A stretch of 64,000 bases of DNA, from the NCBI GenBank assembly GCA_029817715.1, contig JARUPY010000474.1, positions 6,324,001 to 6,388,000 on the forward strand. The letters are read 5' to 3'. This document shows, in pieces, positions 32,741 through 44,385 of the stretch; the stretch's first letter is position 1; the number at the start of each line of letters is the position of its first letter. The notes under the pieces were generated by a model. It worked only from the letters and a program-made list of their open reading frames with translations. It made no database searches and was not told the DNA's origin. Origin of the DNA: Melastoma dodecandrum. Lineage: Eukaryota > Streptophyta > Magnoliopsida > Myrtales > Melastomataceae. Both the position numbers and the translations under genes were made by a program.

Positions 32741-35224
32741 TTTATTTTCTTTTTGTTGTGCTTTGTTCTTAAAGACTATGGTCATTGCGCTGATTTTGCT
32801 CTTTTCTTGAAGATTTGTAGGAAATTGCCCCACTTTCTGTTCTTGTCGATTTTTGTTGGAGATGCTTTGGACTCCTTGAGGATATTCATTGTGTTAATAA
32901 AGACAATTATCTTTGGGAACATCTCAACTGGTGTGCATGTCCGTTAATGGGGCCTCTTCGCTTGAACCTGGAGGAAGTGTCGCCTCCGTGGTCCGTTGCT
33001 TCCGGTTTCTTACTACATGATCTCCATTTACCTTAGTGTGAGGCGGTCCTCAGACTTAAAGGGAGTAGTGTGTGGAGAAACTTCGACTTTGGCTTGGAAG
33101 GGTTAGCAATGGTCAATGTTTTGTGTTTGGGATAGAGAAGAAGTGCTCGATCTCATCCCAGTATGAGCATCTTTTGTCAAAGGATTCTTTGTCCACCCGG
33201 ACGCTTGTGTGGGTGAATCCTCACAGTGTTTACGCTCATCTCTCTTTGGCTTAGTGTTTGGGAAATGGGTTTTCCTTCTCCAATTCTCGCCCAGAAGTAT
33301 TTTTATGATGTGGTGAATGATCATGCAAATGCTGAGGAAATGAATACCTTTCGGTAAACAAACCTCTTTGGAGACGTCGTACTAAAGTGGTGCACTAGTG
33401 CAAGATTCGCGGGGAAAGTGTTTGCACTTTCATGCCCCTGTCATGGTCCTTGAGATTAGACTCGAAACGGCTTCCACTCGACCACCCACGCCGTTGCCTA
33501 AGAGTTTGTACTGTACTGTGCGGAGTCCACGTGCCTACACAGTTGACAACAGACGGAGGTGAAGTTAGCTCATGTACTTCGACTCCCGCTTGGGGAGATT
33601 ATAATAAAGTTGGGTATTCACTAGGGATATGAGATGAATATGCCCATCTCAATGGTCGTTATGGAAGAATATGATTGTATATTCTACTCTTGTTGAGGAA
33701 TTCGGTATTTGTAACCGACTCCAACTGGGGAAATGGAGATATGACACCGTCTGGGGAATGATAAGAAATTGGTTAGAAAGTAGTATAAATGATACTCCCT
33801 TTCGATATGATCATCCTTGGTGACAACAAAGGCAATCTCGAAGCTTTGGTTCGAAATCTTCCACCCGACCGCCCACACCTTTGTTCGTAATACAGGATGT
33901 TCATGTACCTACACTTGCCAAAGGGTGGACAACAAATGAGCTCATGTAACTTGTTCCGTAGAGAAAGTATTAAAATTGGATTAATACTCCCTTATTTTCT
34001 TTTATTGTTGCGCTTTGTTCTTGAAGACTATGGTCATTGCGCTGATTTTGCTCTTTTCTTGAAGATTTGTAGGAAATTGCCCACTTTCTGTTCTTGTCGA
34101 TTTTTGTTGGAGATGCTTTGGACTCCTTGAGGATATTCATTGTGTTAATAAAGACAATTATCTTTGGGAACATCTCAACTGGTGTGCATGTCCGTTAATG
34201 GGGCCTCTTCGCTTGAACCTTGAGGAAGTGTCGCCTTCCAGGTCCGTTGCTTCCGGTTTCTTACTACATGATCTCCATTTACCTCAGTGTGAGGCGGTCC
34301 TTAGACTTAAAGGGAGTAGTGTGTGGAGAAACTTCGACTTTGGCACGGAAGGGCTAGCAATGGTTAATGTTTTTGTTTGGGATAGAGAAGAAGTGCTCGA
34401 TCTCATCCCAGTATGAGCATCTTTTGTCAAAGGATTCCTTGTCCACCCGGACGCTTGTGTGGGTGAATCCTCACAGTGTTTACGCTCATCTCTCTTTGGG
34501 TAAGTGTTTGGGGAATGGGTTTTCCTTCTCCAATTCTCGCCCAGAAATAATGTGGTGAATGATTATGCAAATGCTTAGGAAATGAATACCTTTGGGTAAA
34601 CAAACCTCTTTGGAGATGTCGTACTAAGGTGGTGCTCTTGTGCAAGTTTCGCGGGGAAAGTGTTTGCACTTTCATGCCCCTGTCATGGTCCTTGAGATTA
34701 GACTCGAAACGGCTTCCACTCGACCACCCACGCCGTTGCCTAAGAGTTTGTACTGTACTGTGCGGAGTCCACGTGCCTACACAGTTGACAACAGACGGAG
34801 GTGAAGTTAGCTCATGTACTTCGACTCCCGCTTGGGGAGATTATAATAAAGTTGGGTATTCACTAGGGATATGAGATGAATATGCCCATCTCAATGGTCG
34901 TTATGGAAGAATATGATTGTATATTCTACTCTTGTTGAGGAATTCAGTGTTTGTAACCGACTCCAGCTGGGGAAATGGAGGTATGACTCCGTCTGGGGAA
35001 TGATAAGAAATTTTTTATAAAGTAGTGTAGATGATACTCCCTTTCGATATGATCATCCTTTGTGACAACAAAGGCAATCTCGAAGCTTTGATCCGAAATC
35101 TTTGTCCACGCCTTTGTTCGTAATGCAGGATGTTCATGTTCCTACATTCGCCAAAGGGCGGACAACAAGTGAACTCATGTAACATGTTCCGTAGAGATGG
35201 TATTAAAATTGGATTAATACTCCC
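32741..35224. repeat. Tandem duplication, about 1.24-kb unit, two copies
   Basis: Copy 1 is about 32741-33991, copy 2 about 33992-35224. Shared landmarks are GACTATGGTCATTGCGCTG (32774 and 34026, offset 1252) and GGATTAATACTCCC (33978 and 35211, offset 1233), so small indels separate the copies. Identity is high. No convincing coding sequence. Confidence 0.9.
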
Positions 35225-36870
35225 TTTCATGTCTTTTCGCCATTGCATCTTTGTCGGATATGATCAAAGAATTGGTAAAATGCTACTCTTGTCATGGACT
35301 GCTATATAAGGTTGCTCAAGTACCTGTCAAACAAAATGGCGAGAAAACAAGTGAGTTCGTGTAACTTATTTCTTTTAGAGTGCAAACAAAGTTTGCTCCT
35401 ATAACCCCATTTCGTAGGAAGGCGAAGTAGAGTTTTGGTACTTCCCTTTTTTTGTAGTTTCATCATTGCGTCTTCGTCCGCAGGAATCGAAGGAATGATG
35501 AAATTCTACTCTTGGCTTGTGTCCGTTGGATAAGGTTGCTCATGTACCTATCAAATGGATAATGAGAAAACAAGTGGGTTCGTGCAACTTGTTTCTTTTT
35601 AGAGTAGAAACGAAATGTGCTTCACGTAATTATGTTTACAAGAAAGGTAAAGAAGTGTTATGGTACTTCCCCTTTTGTGTTTGTTTCGTCAGTGCGTCTT
35701 TATTCGATGTTATCAAAGGAGTGACGAAATGATGATCTGGTCTCACATCCGTTGTATAAGGGTGTTCGTCTACTACTCTTTTGTGTAATTTCGGCAGTGC
35801 ATCTTCGTCCGTAGGAATCGAAGGATTGACAAAATTGCGACAAGACTTTGGCTTGAAGCTTTGTCGCCCTACCACCCTCGTCTTTGTCATAGGAGTTGTG
35901 TACCATTCGTGTGAGGAGCTCTTGTACCTGCCCACGAGTCAAAGGATGTAAACGAAATGAACTAATGTAATTTCACTTAGCTTGATGACGAGAGTAATAT
36001 TTGTATGATTTTCCCTTTTCATGTGTATTGTCAGCGTTTTTGTCCCGGTTCCTTGGGGATAATAAGAAGTTCGCTGATGAAGGTTGTTTTGAAGCTTTGG
36101 TTTGGAACTTCATCGTTTGTCTTTATTGTCTGCTTAGGATGCCAGTGTACTCCAGGAGATAAGCATGGATGGCACAACAAGTAAGCGCATGTAACTCATT
36201 TTGCGAAGAAAGCATTAGTCAAGGAATGAATACTCCCTTTCATGTGATTCGTTGGCTTGTCAACGGAGAATTAACCAAGATTGCTCAGTCTTGTACCAGG
36301 ATAGCTTGAGGATTTGCCCCAGGATCGCTCGGAGATATGTCAATGATCACTCGGAGATTTGCCACAGGATCGGTCGGGGATATGCCCTACGATCGCTTGG
36401 AGATTTGCCCCAGGATCAGTGGGGATTTGCCCCAGGATCATTCGGAGATTTGCCCCGGATTGTTCTCGTGTTGTCGTCGTTTTGTCAACGAAGGCTGTTT
36501 CGAAACTTTGGCTCGAAACTTTTCCACCCTGCCACCCTCGCCTTCGTCGTCTGCCTAGGATGATGATGTACCTACGAGACAAGCCGAAGGGCAAAACAAG
36601 TAAGCTCATGTAATTTATGCTGCAGAGAAAGTATTAGTTGAAGAACGAATACTCCCTTTCATATAGATTGTCATTTTGTTGACAACGAAGGATATTTTGA
36701 AGCTCTGGCTCAAAACTGTTTCAAGGTTTTTGCTTGAAACTTTACCACCCTACCACCCACGCCTTCGTCAACATGCGACAAGGGCTAATATAAGTGAGCT
36801 CATGTAACTTATTTTCACAAATAAGAAAGTATTGATCAAGGAACGAATACTCCCTTTCATGCGTGGTAAC
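35225..36870. repeat. Degenerate tandem array, about 200-450-bp units
   Basis: Units with the order CTCATGTAACTTATTT, AAGTATT..., AATACTCCCTTTCAT and a stretch on GTCCGTAGGAATCGAAGG or ACCCACGCCTTCGT recur. Copies of the ACTCCCTTTCAT word or variants lie near 35217, 35440, 35665, 36007, 36229, 36649 and 36848. The same words occur in the 1.24-kb tandem, so both come from one ancestral unit. CCCAGGATC/GGAGATTTGCC words also repeat about six times at 36300-36460. Confidence 0.7.
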
Positions 36871-37902
36871 ATTGAAGAGTGTCTGCATTGAGTGCTTCTG
36901 ACAGTTTTTTCTGCTAAGATGATTGATCTTCGGTTGAATGTCGTGAACGTGCAAAGTTGATAGAGCCATGCGGTGGGCTTGGGTGGGGATTGGCCACTCA
37001 TGTAGTGGGCCGAGGTGCTTGTTTTTCGTCAATGAGAGATGCGGTGACTGACCTTCTCCTCTTTTCTTTGGTGAAAGTCGGTGGTTGACTAATGTCGGGA
37101 TGACCGCTAGGGTGCCGTAGGGAATTCAAAGGGAATTGCCCCAGTTGAAGTATGCGTCGTCATTTGGTAGACATCATGTTCTTTGGTATTGATAAGCTGT
37201 TGTGTGAGCCCCAGTCGAGTCATCTTGTACCTGCGAGGTAAAATAAATGCCTTGGTGTTAGCAGTTTAAATATCGGTAAGTTCATCATGTATGTTTTGAA
37301 CTGTTAGAAGGCGAATAGAGCGAATGGGATCTTCTAATGCCAGTTGCGCTATGTGTTCGCCGTCGCTTGAAGAAACTGGTCCATGTTCATGTTTTTGTCG
37401 TTGGGATGCTTTGGATCCGGCATTCGTCAAGTTCTTGTTGTCGGAGAAACGATGAGGTTGAATGAAGTGTTCGTATTTGGGGGTTGATTGCTAGCAGCTG
37501 TCCTGATCTCGCGATGCCGTAGTGAATTATGGGGTTTGCCCCTTGTGCTGGATTGTGTTGTTGAGTTGTAAGCTGGGGAATTGCCCGTGTTTGGAATGAT
37601 GTTTCTGTTGGTGCCGAAGTTGTGGCGATTGATGATTAGGGGCGTGATGTTCCAAGCGTGTCTGATCTGAGCATGTCTGTGGATATGGGCTTGCCATTAG
37701 CTCCGATTTTTACTGTGATTGGCCGGTGAGATGTAACGTCCTTGAGGTTTTCATGTTGTTGTAGATTTGGCTTTGGACCTTGACAGCCGTTAAGGAATGC
37801 TTGGTCTTCATGTCGTTGGATTGTACAATTTTGGGCCTTGGTATCCGTCAATGGATCTCGTGTTGTTGTATGTCTGGTCATGACTTTGGCCTTGGTATCC
37901 GT
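36871..37902. repeat. Repeat-derived DNA up to the copia-2 junction
   Basis: No coding sequence. At the right end a short unit with GCCTTGGTATCCGTCAAT repeats at about 37838 and 37890, the second copy running straight into the copia-2 RT. The abrupt switch at about 37903 marks the right junction. Confidence 0.55.
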
Positions 37903-38295
37903 CAATTTGATGTGAAGTCAGCCTTTCTTAATGGAGTACTAGAAGAGGAAGTGTATGCTCAACAATCGCAAGGGTTTGCTGTTAAACGACAAGAAGACAA
38001 AGTGTATCGACTTCACAAAGCTCTCTATGGACTGAAACAAGCGCCGAGAGCATGGAATTTCAAGATAGATTCCTACTTGCAGAAGAATGGATTTGAAAGA
38101 AGTTTGGTAGAATCTTCTCTCTATGTACAGAAGTGCGATGCTGATTTTCTAGTTGCCGGTCTCGATGTGGATGATCTTATCTACACCAGCACCAGCAAGG
38201 TGATACTGGAGAAGTTCAAAAAGGCAAGGATAGATGAATTCGAGATGACGAATCTTGGATTAATGAAGTATTTTCTATGTTTGCAGGTGAAGTAG
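37903..38295 (+). pseudogene. Copia-2 reverse transcriptase, C-terminal part
   Basis: Reading from [18 protein letters not shown] with [17 protein letters not shown] is standard copia RT. The catalytic box YVDD reads [10 protein letters not shown] (V-D-D kept, tyrosine changed to Asp). The frame ends at LCLQVK with a stop where the family continues. Confidence 0.85.
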
Positions 38296-38322
38296 AGCAA
38301 ATGAGAGATAATTATTTCTCAA

Positions 38323-39105
38323 GTGAAGTACGTCATGTTAATAAAATTTCGCATGGAAAACGCCAATGCTTTAGCAACTCCAAAGGATCTTAATGAGAAG
38401 CTGCAACAGGATGATAGTGCTGGAAAGTTTGACTTGAAGATTTACAGAAGCTTGGTTGGTTCCTTGATCTACCTAACCCACACAAGGGTAGATATCATTC
38501 AAAGTGTAAGTATATTGTCAAGGTTCATGAACAATCCCACCAAGACTCATTTTGCAGCAGCGAAGCGTGTCTTACTTTATCTTCAAGGAACAAAGAATGT
38601 TGGTTTGAAGTACACACAAGAAGAAGACAATAACCTTGTGATATATATTGATAATGATTGTGAAGGAATGTTGACGATCGAATAAGCACGTTAGGATATC
38701 TTTTCTGTCTTGGGACAAAAACCATCTCCTGGAGTTTGAAGAAGCAAGCTACTATGGCGTTATCATCAGCTGAAGCAGAATACATTCAGCAAATGAAGCA
38801 ATTCGTGAAACAGTATGGTTAAGAAGGTTATTGCTCGAGTTACAGCAGAAGGTTGCTCATTCAACAACAGTAATCTGTGATAATCAGTCAGCTATTGCTA
38901 TGACGAAGGACCCCGTGTTTCATGCAAGGTCAAAACACATTGAATTACGCCACCACTTTATCAGAGAAATGATGATGAAGAAGGCGATAGTTATGGAGTT
39001 TATTCATACCCAGGACCAGCCCGCTGATGTTCTAACAAAGGCTGTGAATTTCGAGAAGCTCGAGTTGTTCAAGAAGTTTCGGGTGTTAACTGTCATATTA
39101 ATTTG
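38323..39105 (+). pseudogene. Copia-2 RNase H region
   Basis: YRSLVGSLIYLTHTRVDIIQ, AAKRVLLYLQGTKNVGLKY, then a stop and frame change near 38685, and TTVICDNQSAIAMTKDPVFH with [14 protein letters not shown] to the polyprotein end (FRVL). RNase H residues are present but the frame is broken at least twice. Confidence 0.85.
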
Positions 39106-39354
39106 CAATCTCATTGAGTGTATTAAGAGTGTATTAGTGGGGAGGTGTTAATGGCCTTGGTATTGGTAGTGGGTGGAGTTAATGACCTAGGAATTAAGGC
39201 ACATTAAATGATTTCTCTAGATCTTTCCTAGGACTCTATAAAAGGAGAAGCAATCTCCAAATGTTGTAAGGTGTGAGCAAAAATATCGTGCTCCCCTCTG
39301 TTTATGATCTCTGCCTGAAGGCAACACAGCGGTGGGGCATTCTCGGGATTCCTT
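39084..39354 (+). repeat. Copia-2 3' LTR, truncated
   Basis: Starts TGTTAACTGTCATATTAA and follows the 5' LTR up to about 39275; the last part (about 39276-39354) does not match. It ends at the Sirevirus insertion. Confidence 0.7.
39349..39354. repeat. Target-site duplication of Sirevirus (TTCCTT)
   Basis: TTCCTT is found directly left of the element and again at 52470-52475 directly right. Either five or six bases were duplicated; the sixth T cannot be decided. Confidence 0.85.
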
Positions 39355-39639
39355 TGTTACACTAAGAGGGGGGGTGAATTAGTATTAATCTCCAATTTCG
39401 GATTTTAACGCTTTTTCGTTTTACCCCGCAGCGGAAGAAAGCTTCTGTTAAACAGAACCGTAGATAGGTTTCTGTACAACAGAACGTTCAAGTGTGTTCG
39501 CAATTTGTTTGATTGGACACAAGTATTTTTATAGTGGTCCAGCAAATTGCTTACGTCCACTCTTCACCCAGATGTTTGGATGGTTTCCACTCAAATGTAT
39601 CTCAGTACAAATTACACAAGTGATAGCAACTAAAAGCAG

Positions 39640-40500
39640 ACCCGTAGGTTCTGTACAATAGAGGCTTGAGTGGCAGAGCACAGACCAGAAGGTTCTGTAC
39701 CGTAGAGGTTTGTTACGAAGCACAAACCCGAAGGTTCTGTACTATAGTAACTTAGGCTCAATACAGACCAGAAGGTTCTGTATCGTAGTGAGTTCGGCAC
39801 AACACAGACCACAGGGTTCTGTGTCAAAGAAACTTAGGCACAACACAGATCAGAGGATTCTGTGTCGAAGTATCTTAGGCACAACACATATCAGAGATTC
39901 TGTGTCGAAGTATCTTAGGCACAACACAGATCAGAGGATTCGGTGTCGAAGTATCTTAGGCACAACACAGACCAGAGGGTTCTGTGTCGAAGAAGGTTTG
40001 GCACAACACAGACCAGAAGGTTCTGTGTCGAAGAAGGTAAGCACGACACTGACCAGAAGGTTCTGTGTCGAAGAAGGTAAGGCACAATACTGACCAGAAG
40101 GTTCTGTGTCAGACGTGTCAACCTTCTATAGCACAGATCAAGAGATTCTGTACTGTAAGCGTCAACCTTCTACAGAACAGATCCAAGGATTCCGTATCAC
40201 AGAAGGTATAGCACAGACCGTAAGGTTCTGTACCGAGTATGTCAATCCACAACAGAAGGTTATGTATAGGAAAATGACTTAGTTTGAGAAGCACAGATCT
40301 AAAAGATTCTGTACCAAGGGTAGTCGACCTTCTACTGAACAGACCGTGAGGTTCTGTACCAAAAGTGACAAGGAAAGTGTATGCACAGACCCGTAGGGTT
40401 CTGTACTACAGAGAGTTGTACAGACCGTAAGGTTCTGCACTAAAGTAGATTCAGACCTTACGGTTCTGCTCTACAGAGGGTTGTACAGATCCGAAGATTC
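39640..40500. repeat. Hairpin array in the 3' LTR (about 20 units of 35-45 bp)
   Basis: Units of the type ACAGACC-AGAA-GGTTCTGT (e.g. 40008-40026) repeat about every 40 bases. Each can fold as a short stem. Variants change both arms together: ACAGATC...GATTCTGT (39845-39863), ACAGATCT...AGATTCTGT (40293-40312). The arm reading ACAGA is one base shorter than the arm reading TTCTGT in every variant. The same array lies in the other LTR at about 50215-51070. Confidence 0.85.
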
Positions 40501-40624
40501 TGCACTACAGGAGGTTGCACGCGTTAACGTGACTAACAAGGTAGCAAGTGCGCAATCCCTCAAGGATAACGACTTCGTGGCGTACCCCACGCGAGTACGT
40601 AGCGAACCCTACGCAAGTAGACAA

Positions 40625-40770
40625 CGTTCCCTTTGTCTTAGGGTAGACAACGTATCCTTTGTCCTAGGATAAACAGCGTGCCCTCTGTCCTGGGGTGACA
40701 GCCTTCCTCCTGTCCTGAGGTGACAGCCTTCCTCCTGTCCTGAGGTGACAACATTCCTCTTGTCCTGAGG
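40625..40770. repeat. 25-bp minisatellite, 3' LTR
   Basis: About six copies of a unit like TGACAGCCTTCCTCCTGTCC. In the 5' LTR the same block (51200-51415) has about three more units, which accounts for most of the 70-base length difference between the LTRs. Confidence 0.85.
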
Positions 40771-41115
40771 TTCCTGCACACAGAGCTCTACACAACAGAA
40801 GCTGGTTAGTCCCTCACCTTCTGTGCTCCCGAGGTTCCGCCCTTCTCTCCGACCCGCTGCACGTTGATCACACGACCTCCAGCCGTGCCTCCAGCCAACG
40901 TATCCTGCAGCTTCCAGTCGAGTCCCTCGAGCCCCCGAGTCACTCTCCCAAAAGGTTTTACCAACGATGCAGCTTCCGCCGGTAGTGCTCCTCGTGTGAC
41001 TAACTCGAACGAATGAAAGAACTAAAGCTCAAGCACACGCTCTCTCTGATCAGAATGGGATGAAGGAAAAATGAATGTTGTCTGTGTGTTGTGTTATGAA
41101 TGGGAGAGAGCATGG

Positions 41116-41124
41116 CCTTTTATA
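41116..41124 (-). promoter_or_regulatory. TATA box, 3' LTR copy
   Basis: TATAAAAGG on minus, identical to the 5' LTR copy at 51761-51769. In this copy transcription would leave the element into copia-2. Confidence 0.7.
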
Positions 41125-41824
41125 CATAAAGCCTAAGAAGAAAATATAAATGGGAAAAGATAAAAACGAAATCTGCAAAACAAGAAATTAAAAGTTAGTT
41201 TACAAAATAGATAAAATGATATACACGTGCATACATTCAGCAAGGAAGATAATCATATCAAAATAAAATAAGAATATGACAGTTTCCCTAAATAATGCAG
41301 CATAGAAGGTATCGCAGAAGGTTCTGCTTGATAGCCTTCTCCAGATGGAAATAATCGAAGATTTATTTCCATTGGTGTAATAATTCATTCCATCCTGATA
41401 AAGATACACATGAGAATGTATCTGGACAGGTGGTGGTGATTGGCAACCAAATAACGGTCATATAGAGGTCGTAAGAGCTTACAGAAGCCTGAAGACCAAC
41501 TAGTAGAACCTTTCCATAAATAGAGATCTCATTTCCTTCTATAAGAAATATTATCTCCAATATGATTATTTGGAAACCAAATCGTGGTAATTTGATCAGA
41601 TAAATATCTTAATCAAATTAAGCATATTTCGTAATTAAATAATTGAAAATTAATCATTTAATTACAAAAATAATTCTTACAAGAAGTCCTTAATAATATA
41701 AGCTTTTGTAGAATAGAATGTTTGACCTTCTGTAGTACAGAGGGTCAGGCTCATCATCAAAGCCAAGAATGTTCGACCTTCTGTGGTACAGAGGTCTGGC
41801 TCATCATCAAAACCTTTTCCAACA

Positions 41825-41839
41825 ATCTCCCCTTTTTTG
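41825..41839 (-). promoter_or_regulatory. Sirevirus polypurine tract
   Basis: On minus CAAAAAAGGGGAGAT ends at the 3' LTR start TGTTGG. This is the expected plus-strand primer. Confidence 0.85.
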
Positions 41840-42585
41840 ATGATGACAAAACATTCATCGTTGAGGGAAATATGTTTGCAAGAACTCCCCCTAACTCCCC
41901 CTAAATAGATGAGAGTATGAGCCTCACGTTTTTACAGAACCATAAGGTTTCTGTGAAACAGAGCATAGAAGCTTCTGTTATGAAGAAGATTATTTACAGA
42001 GCACAAAGGCTTCTGTGATTTATACAGAGCGTGGAGCTTCTGTATTTAGCCCGACAAAAATGATGGTATTTCATTTTTGCACACCCAGCAATAGTGACTT
42101 TGTAAAAGATCATGAATCGCATTCCCTGCAGAAGGTTGCGATTATGAGCTGTATCAGTCTCATAGGCTTCTACACCGTAGACGGTATAGCCTTCTACGAC
42201 CCATTGAGTTATAGAAAATCAAGAATTTTTCTATAACCAATACAGAGCAAGGTACTCCCCCTCAACACAATTTTCTCCCCTTTTTTGTCATATCAAAAAG
42301 AAGTTGAATGCAGGTTGATAAAGAGTAAGACTCATGCAGAAGGTATGACATTACGTTCATAACCAACTTGCAGAGGGTAGTTTCAATTCTTGCAGAGGGT
42401 AGAACAGAGAGTTCAAAACCATCATGCAGAATATGATGCAGAAGGTGTGACAGAAAGTTCAATACCATACTGCTGAAAGGAAATGTGTCCACGAGATGGC
42501 ACTTATTACAATCTAGTAGACCACATAAATCAGTTTTTGGTCTAGCTAGAAATGCAGAAAAGAAAAGAAATAGCAACTAAGGAGA
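41840..42585 (-). other. Non-coding region between env-like frame and 3' LTR
   Basis: No coding sequence. It contains more hairpins of the same family as the LTR array, for example ACAGAACC...GGTTTCTGT at 41934-41954, and copies of GCTTCTGT around 41965-42040. Several CTCCCCCT-type purine tracts on minus (41886-41903, 42255) may be extra primer sites, which are known in Sireviruses. Confidence 0.6.
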
Positions 42586-44385
42586 TCACTCCTCAGACTC
42601 AGCAGAATCCTTTTCCAGAAGTTTGCGCAGAAGCTTGTCCTGGCATTCCACTAAGCGAAACAGGTCAGTGACCATTCGCTGAAGGACGCGGATGTCTTCC
42701 CCAAGATTGAGGAGAGCAGTGTTATCCACAGGAACTTGAGCTTCAGCAGATGATGAAGGACGTCTCTGACCAGCAGGCTTAGCAGCAGAGGGTCGAGCAG
42801 AAGATGCTTCAGCATTCTTCTTGGCCTCTAGAAGCTTGTCCTCATCATCACGCGCAGATTCCTATGACCTCCCTTTCAGGGTCCAGGTAGAGCCCTTCCT
42901 CACATAATGCATGCTGGCTATAATTTGTTGTCCAAAAGTGCCAACTTTCCACTTTTCTTGAAAAGTAGAAGCATCAGTAGAGACACGAGCTAATTTCAGA
43001 AGGACGGCGATTACCTGGTCATAAGGGAGAGCTTTCCCAGCCGTATTGCAGCATCTTTTCATGTGGGAGAACACCAGCAAACCAAGATTAAAGGGAGTGC
43101 CTTTCAGGATATGAGCCATCAACGTCGCATCATTGGAGGTGATGGTGTCGATGCTTCCAGTTCTTGGTAGAAGGCAGAACAGAACCACTCGATGCAGAAT
43201 ACGAGTTTTGAGATCCAGCTTGGTGGACTCAAGGTACTTGGTCGCTTGGACCTTCTGTCCCAAGATGATGCTATAGGATTCTTCTTTTTCCATGTCCATC
43301 AGAGGATCATATTCCTCACAGCAGAACAATTGATTCACATCATGGGCAGAGAATACCAGTGTGACCCCTTCAATGACTGTCTTTATGAACTTGGCATGCA
43401 GGCCCTGTTCATGGAACGTGATGTTCGCATAGAACTCTCTCAAATGAGAGACAGGCAGCTCTGCATAGGTCTCACAGAAGGTTCTCAAACCGATTCCATC
43501 CAGTAGAGGGGCAATATCAAGTCCATTAGCCGCAAACCAGTTAAAATCGATCCGCTTAAAGGTGGCAATCTGCCTACCCGCAGCATCACATTTAGGTAGT
43601 TTATCATCGGCCAAAACAGTTTCTATCTCCTTCTTAGAGACAAGAGGATTTACCGGAAAGATAAACGAATCCAGGTCCTCCGTGAAGGTGTCCTCGGGAA
43701 TAGGTTTCTCTGGGGACTTGGTCTTTTTGGCAGCCATATCAATGATAGAGGTGCTGACCGTCTCGGGCTCTTTCCGTTTCAGCCTGGTCCTAGAGGAGAC
43801 TCCTCCGGGTTTCATGGCATCATGGAGAAGCTTTTTGGTAGGAGTGGCCGCAGGCTTCAGCGAAGCCTTCTGAAGCTCAGAAGCTACTCCTTTCAGCTTG
43901 AGATCAAGAGAGACAGTGACGACCGGAGTAGGAACTTCCGTGTCAGCCTCACCAGGCACATCATCAGCAGGGGGGATCTCCACCACCTCATCAGACGCGG
44001 CAATCTCAGCAGTAGGGGCGACAGGGAGTGTATCACTTGTCGCAGTAGAACCTTTGACAGAGGCCTTAGGAACAGAGCACTCAGGCACAGAAGGCTCAGA
44101 GACAGAGGGTTTCACCGTCATGACGATCGGAGGTTCCTTCTGGGTTGTATCTTCCACGGAGACTTGGACTTTTGAGGGCCCTTCGTCTGTGGAGATGAGA
44201 GGCATGCCATCGAAAGTCTCAATGGCAGCAATGGTCTGGTCCTTCGCAGGAGAGATGGGTTTCTCCGGCGAGGAAGTGGGTGGAGTCCTGCTCGCAGATG
44301 ATGCAGGCTTCTCCGATCCAGAGGCGCGAGCCTTCTTTCTTCCGGCCTTAGCCTTTTTCCTCAGGGATTTTACTTTGGGTGCCAT
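42586..44385 (-). CDS. Env-like (third) reading frame of the Sirevirus, one in-frame TAG
   Basis: Sireviruses often carry an extra frame after pol, called env-like, of uncertain role. The likely start is the ATG at 44385 (GTCCATGGCACC, good context) giving MAPKVKSLRKKAKAGRKKAR; an in-frame ATG at 44544 would add 53 residues without support. The first about 280 residues are low-complexity, rich in Ser, Pro, Thr, Lys and Val. The second half (FKRIDFNWFAANGLDIAPLL, LREFYANITFHEQG, VTLVFSAHDVNQLF) resembles the plant transposon-associated domain known from such frames (PF20167-like, from memory). A TAG at 42862-42864 interrupts it; the same frame continues for 92 codons with a likely coiled coil (DIRVLQRMVTDLFRLVE) to TGA. 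No clear signal peptide or membrane anchor is seen in the MAPK form. Confidence 0.75.

Larger units (their letters stand above)
28252..39354 (+). mobile_element. Ty1/copia element (copia-2), interior replaced by repeat DNA
   Basis: Plus-strand copia element: 5' LTR 28252-28606, primer site 28612-28623, gag 28634 to about 29222; then about 8.7 kb of unrelated repeat DNA (29223-37902); then RT from the [10 protein letters not shown] motif, RNase H and 3' LTR from 39084. The missing part is gag end, protease, integrase and the first part of RT. The 3' LTR is cut at 39354 by the Sirevirus. Confidence 0.8.
39355..41824 (-). repeat. Sirevirus 3' LTR
   Basis: 2470 bases. Element-strand ends are TGTTGGAAAAGG and AGTGTAACA (TG...CA). 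It contains a hairpin array (39640-40500), a 25-bp minisatellite (about 40625-40770) and a TATA box on minus (41116-41124). Small open frames inside are repeated in the other LTR and are not genes. Confidence 0.93.

Noticed and set aside
39640..40500. Regular 40-bp repeats that look like a CRISPR array
   Set aside because: The units are diverged, lie in both LTRs of a retrotransposon, have no unique spacers, and the genome is a plant.
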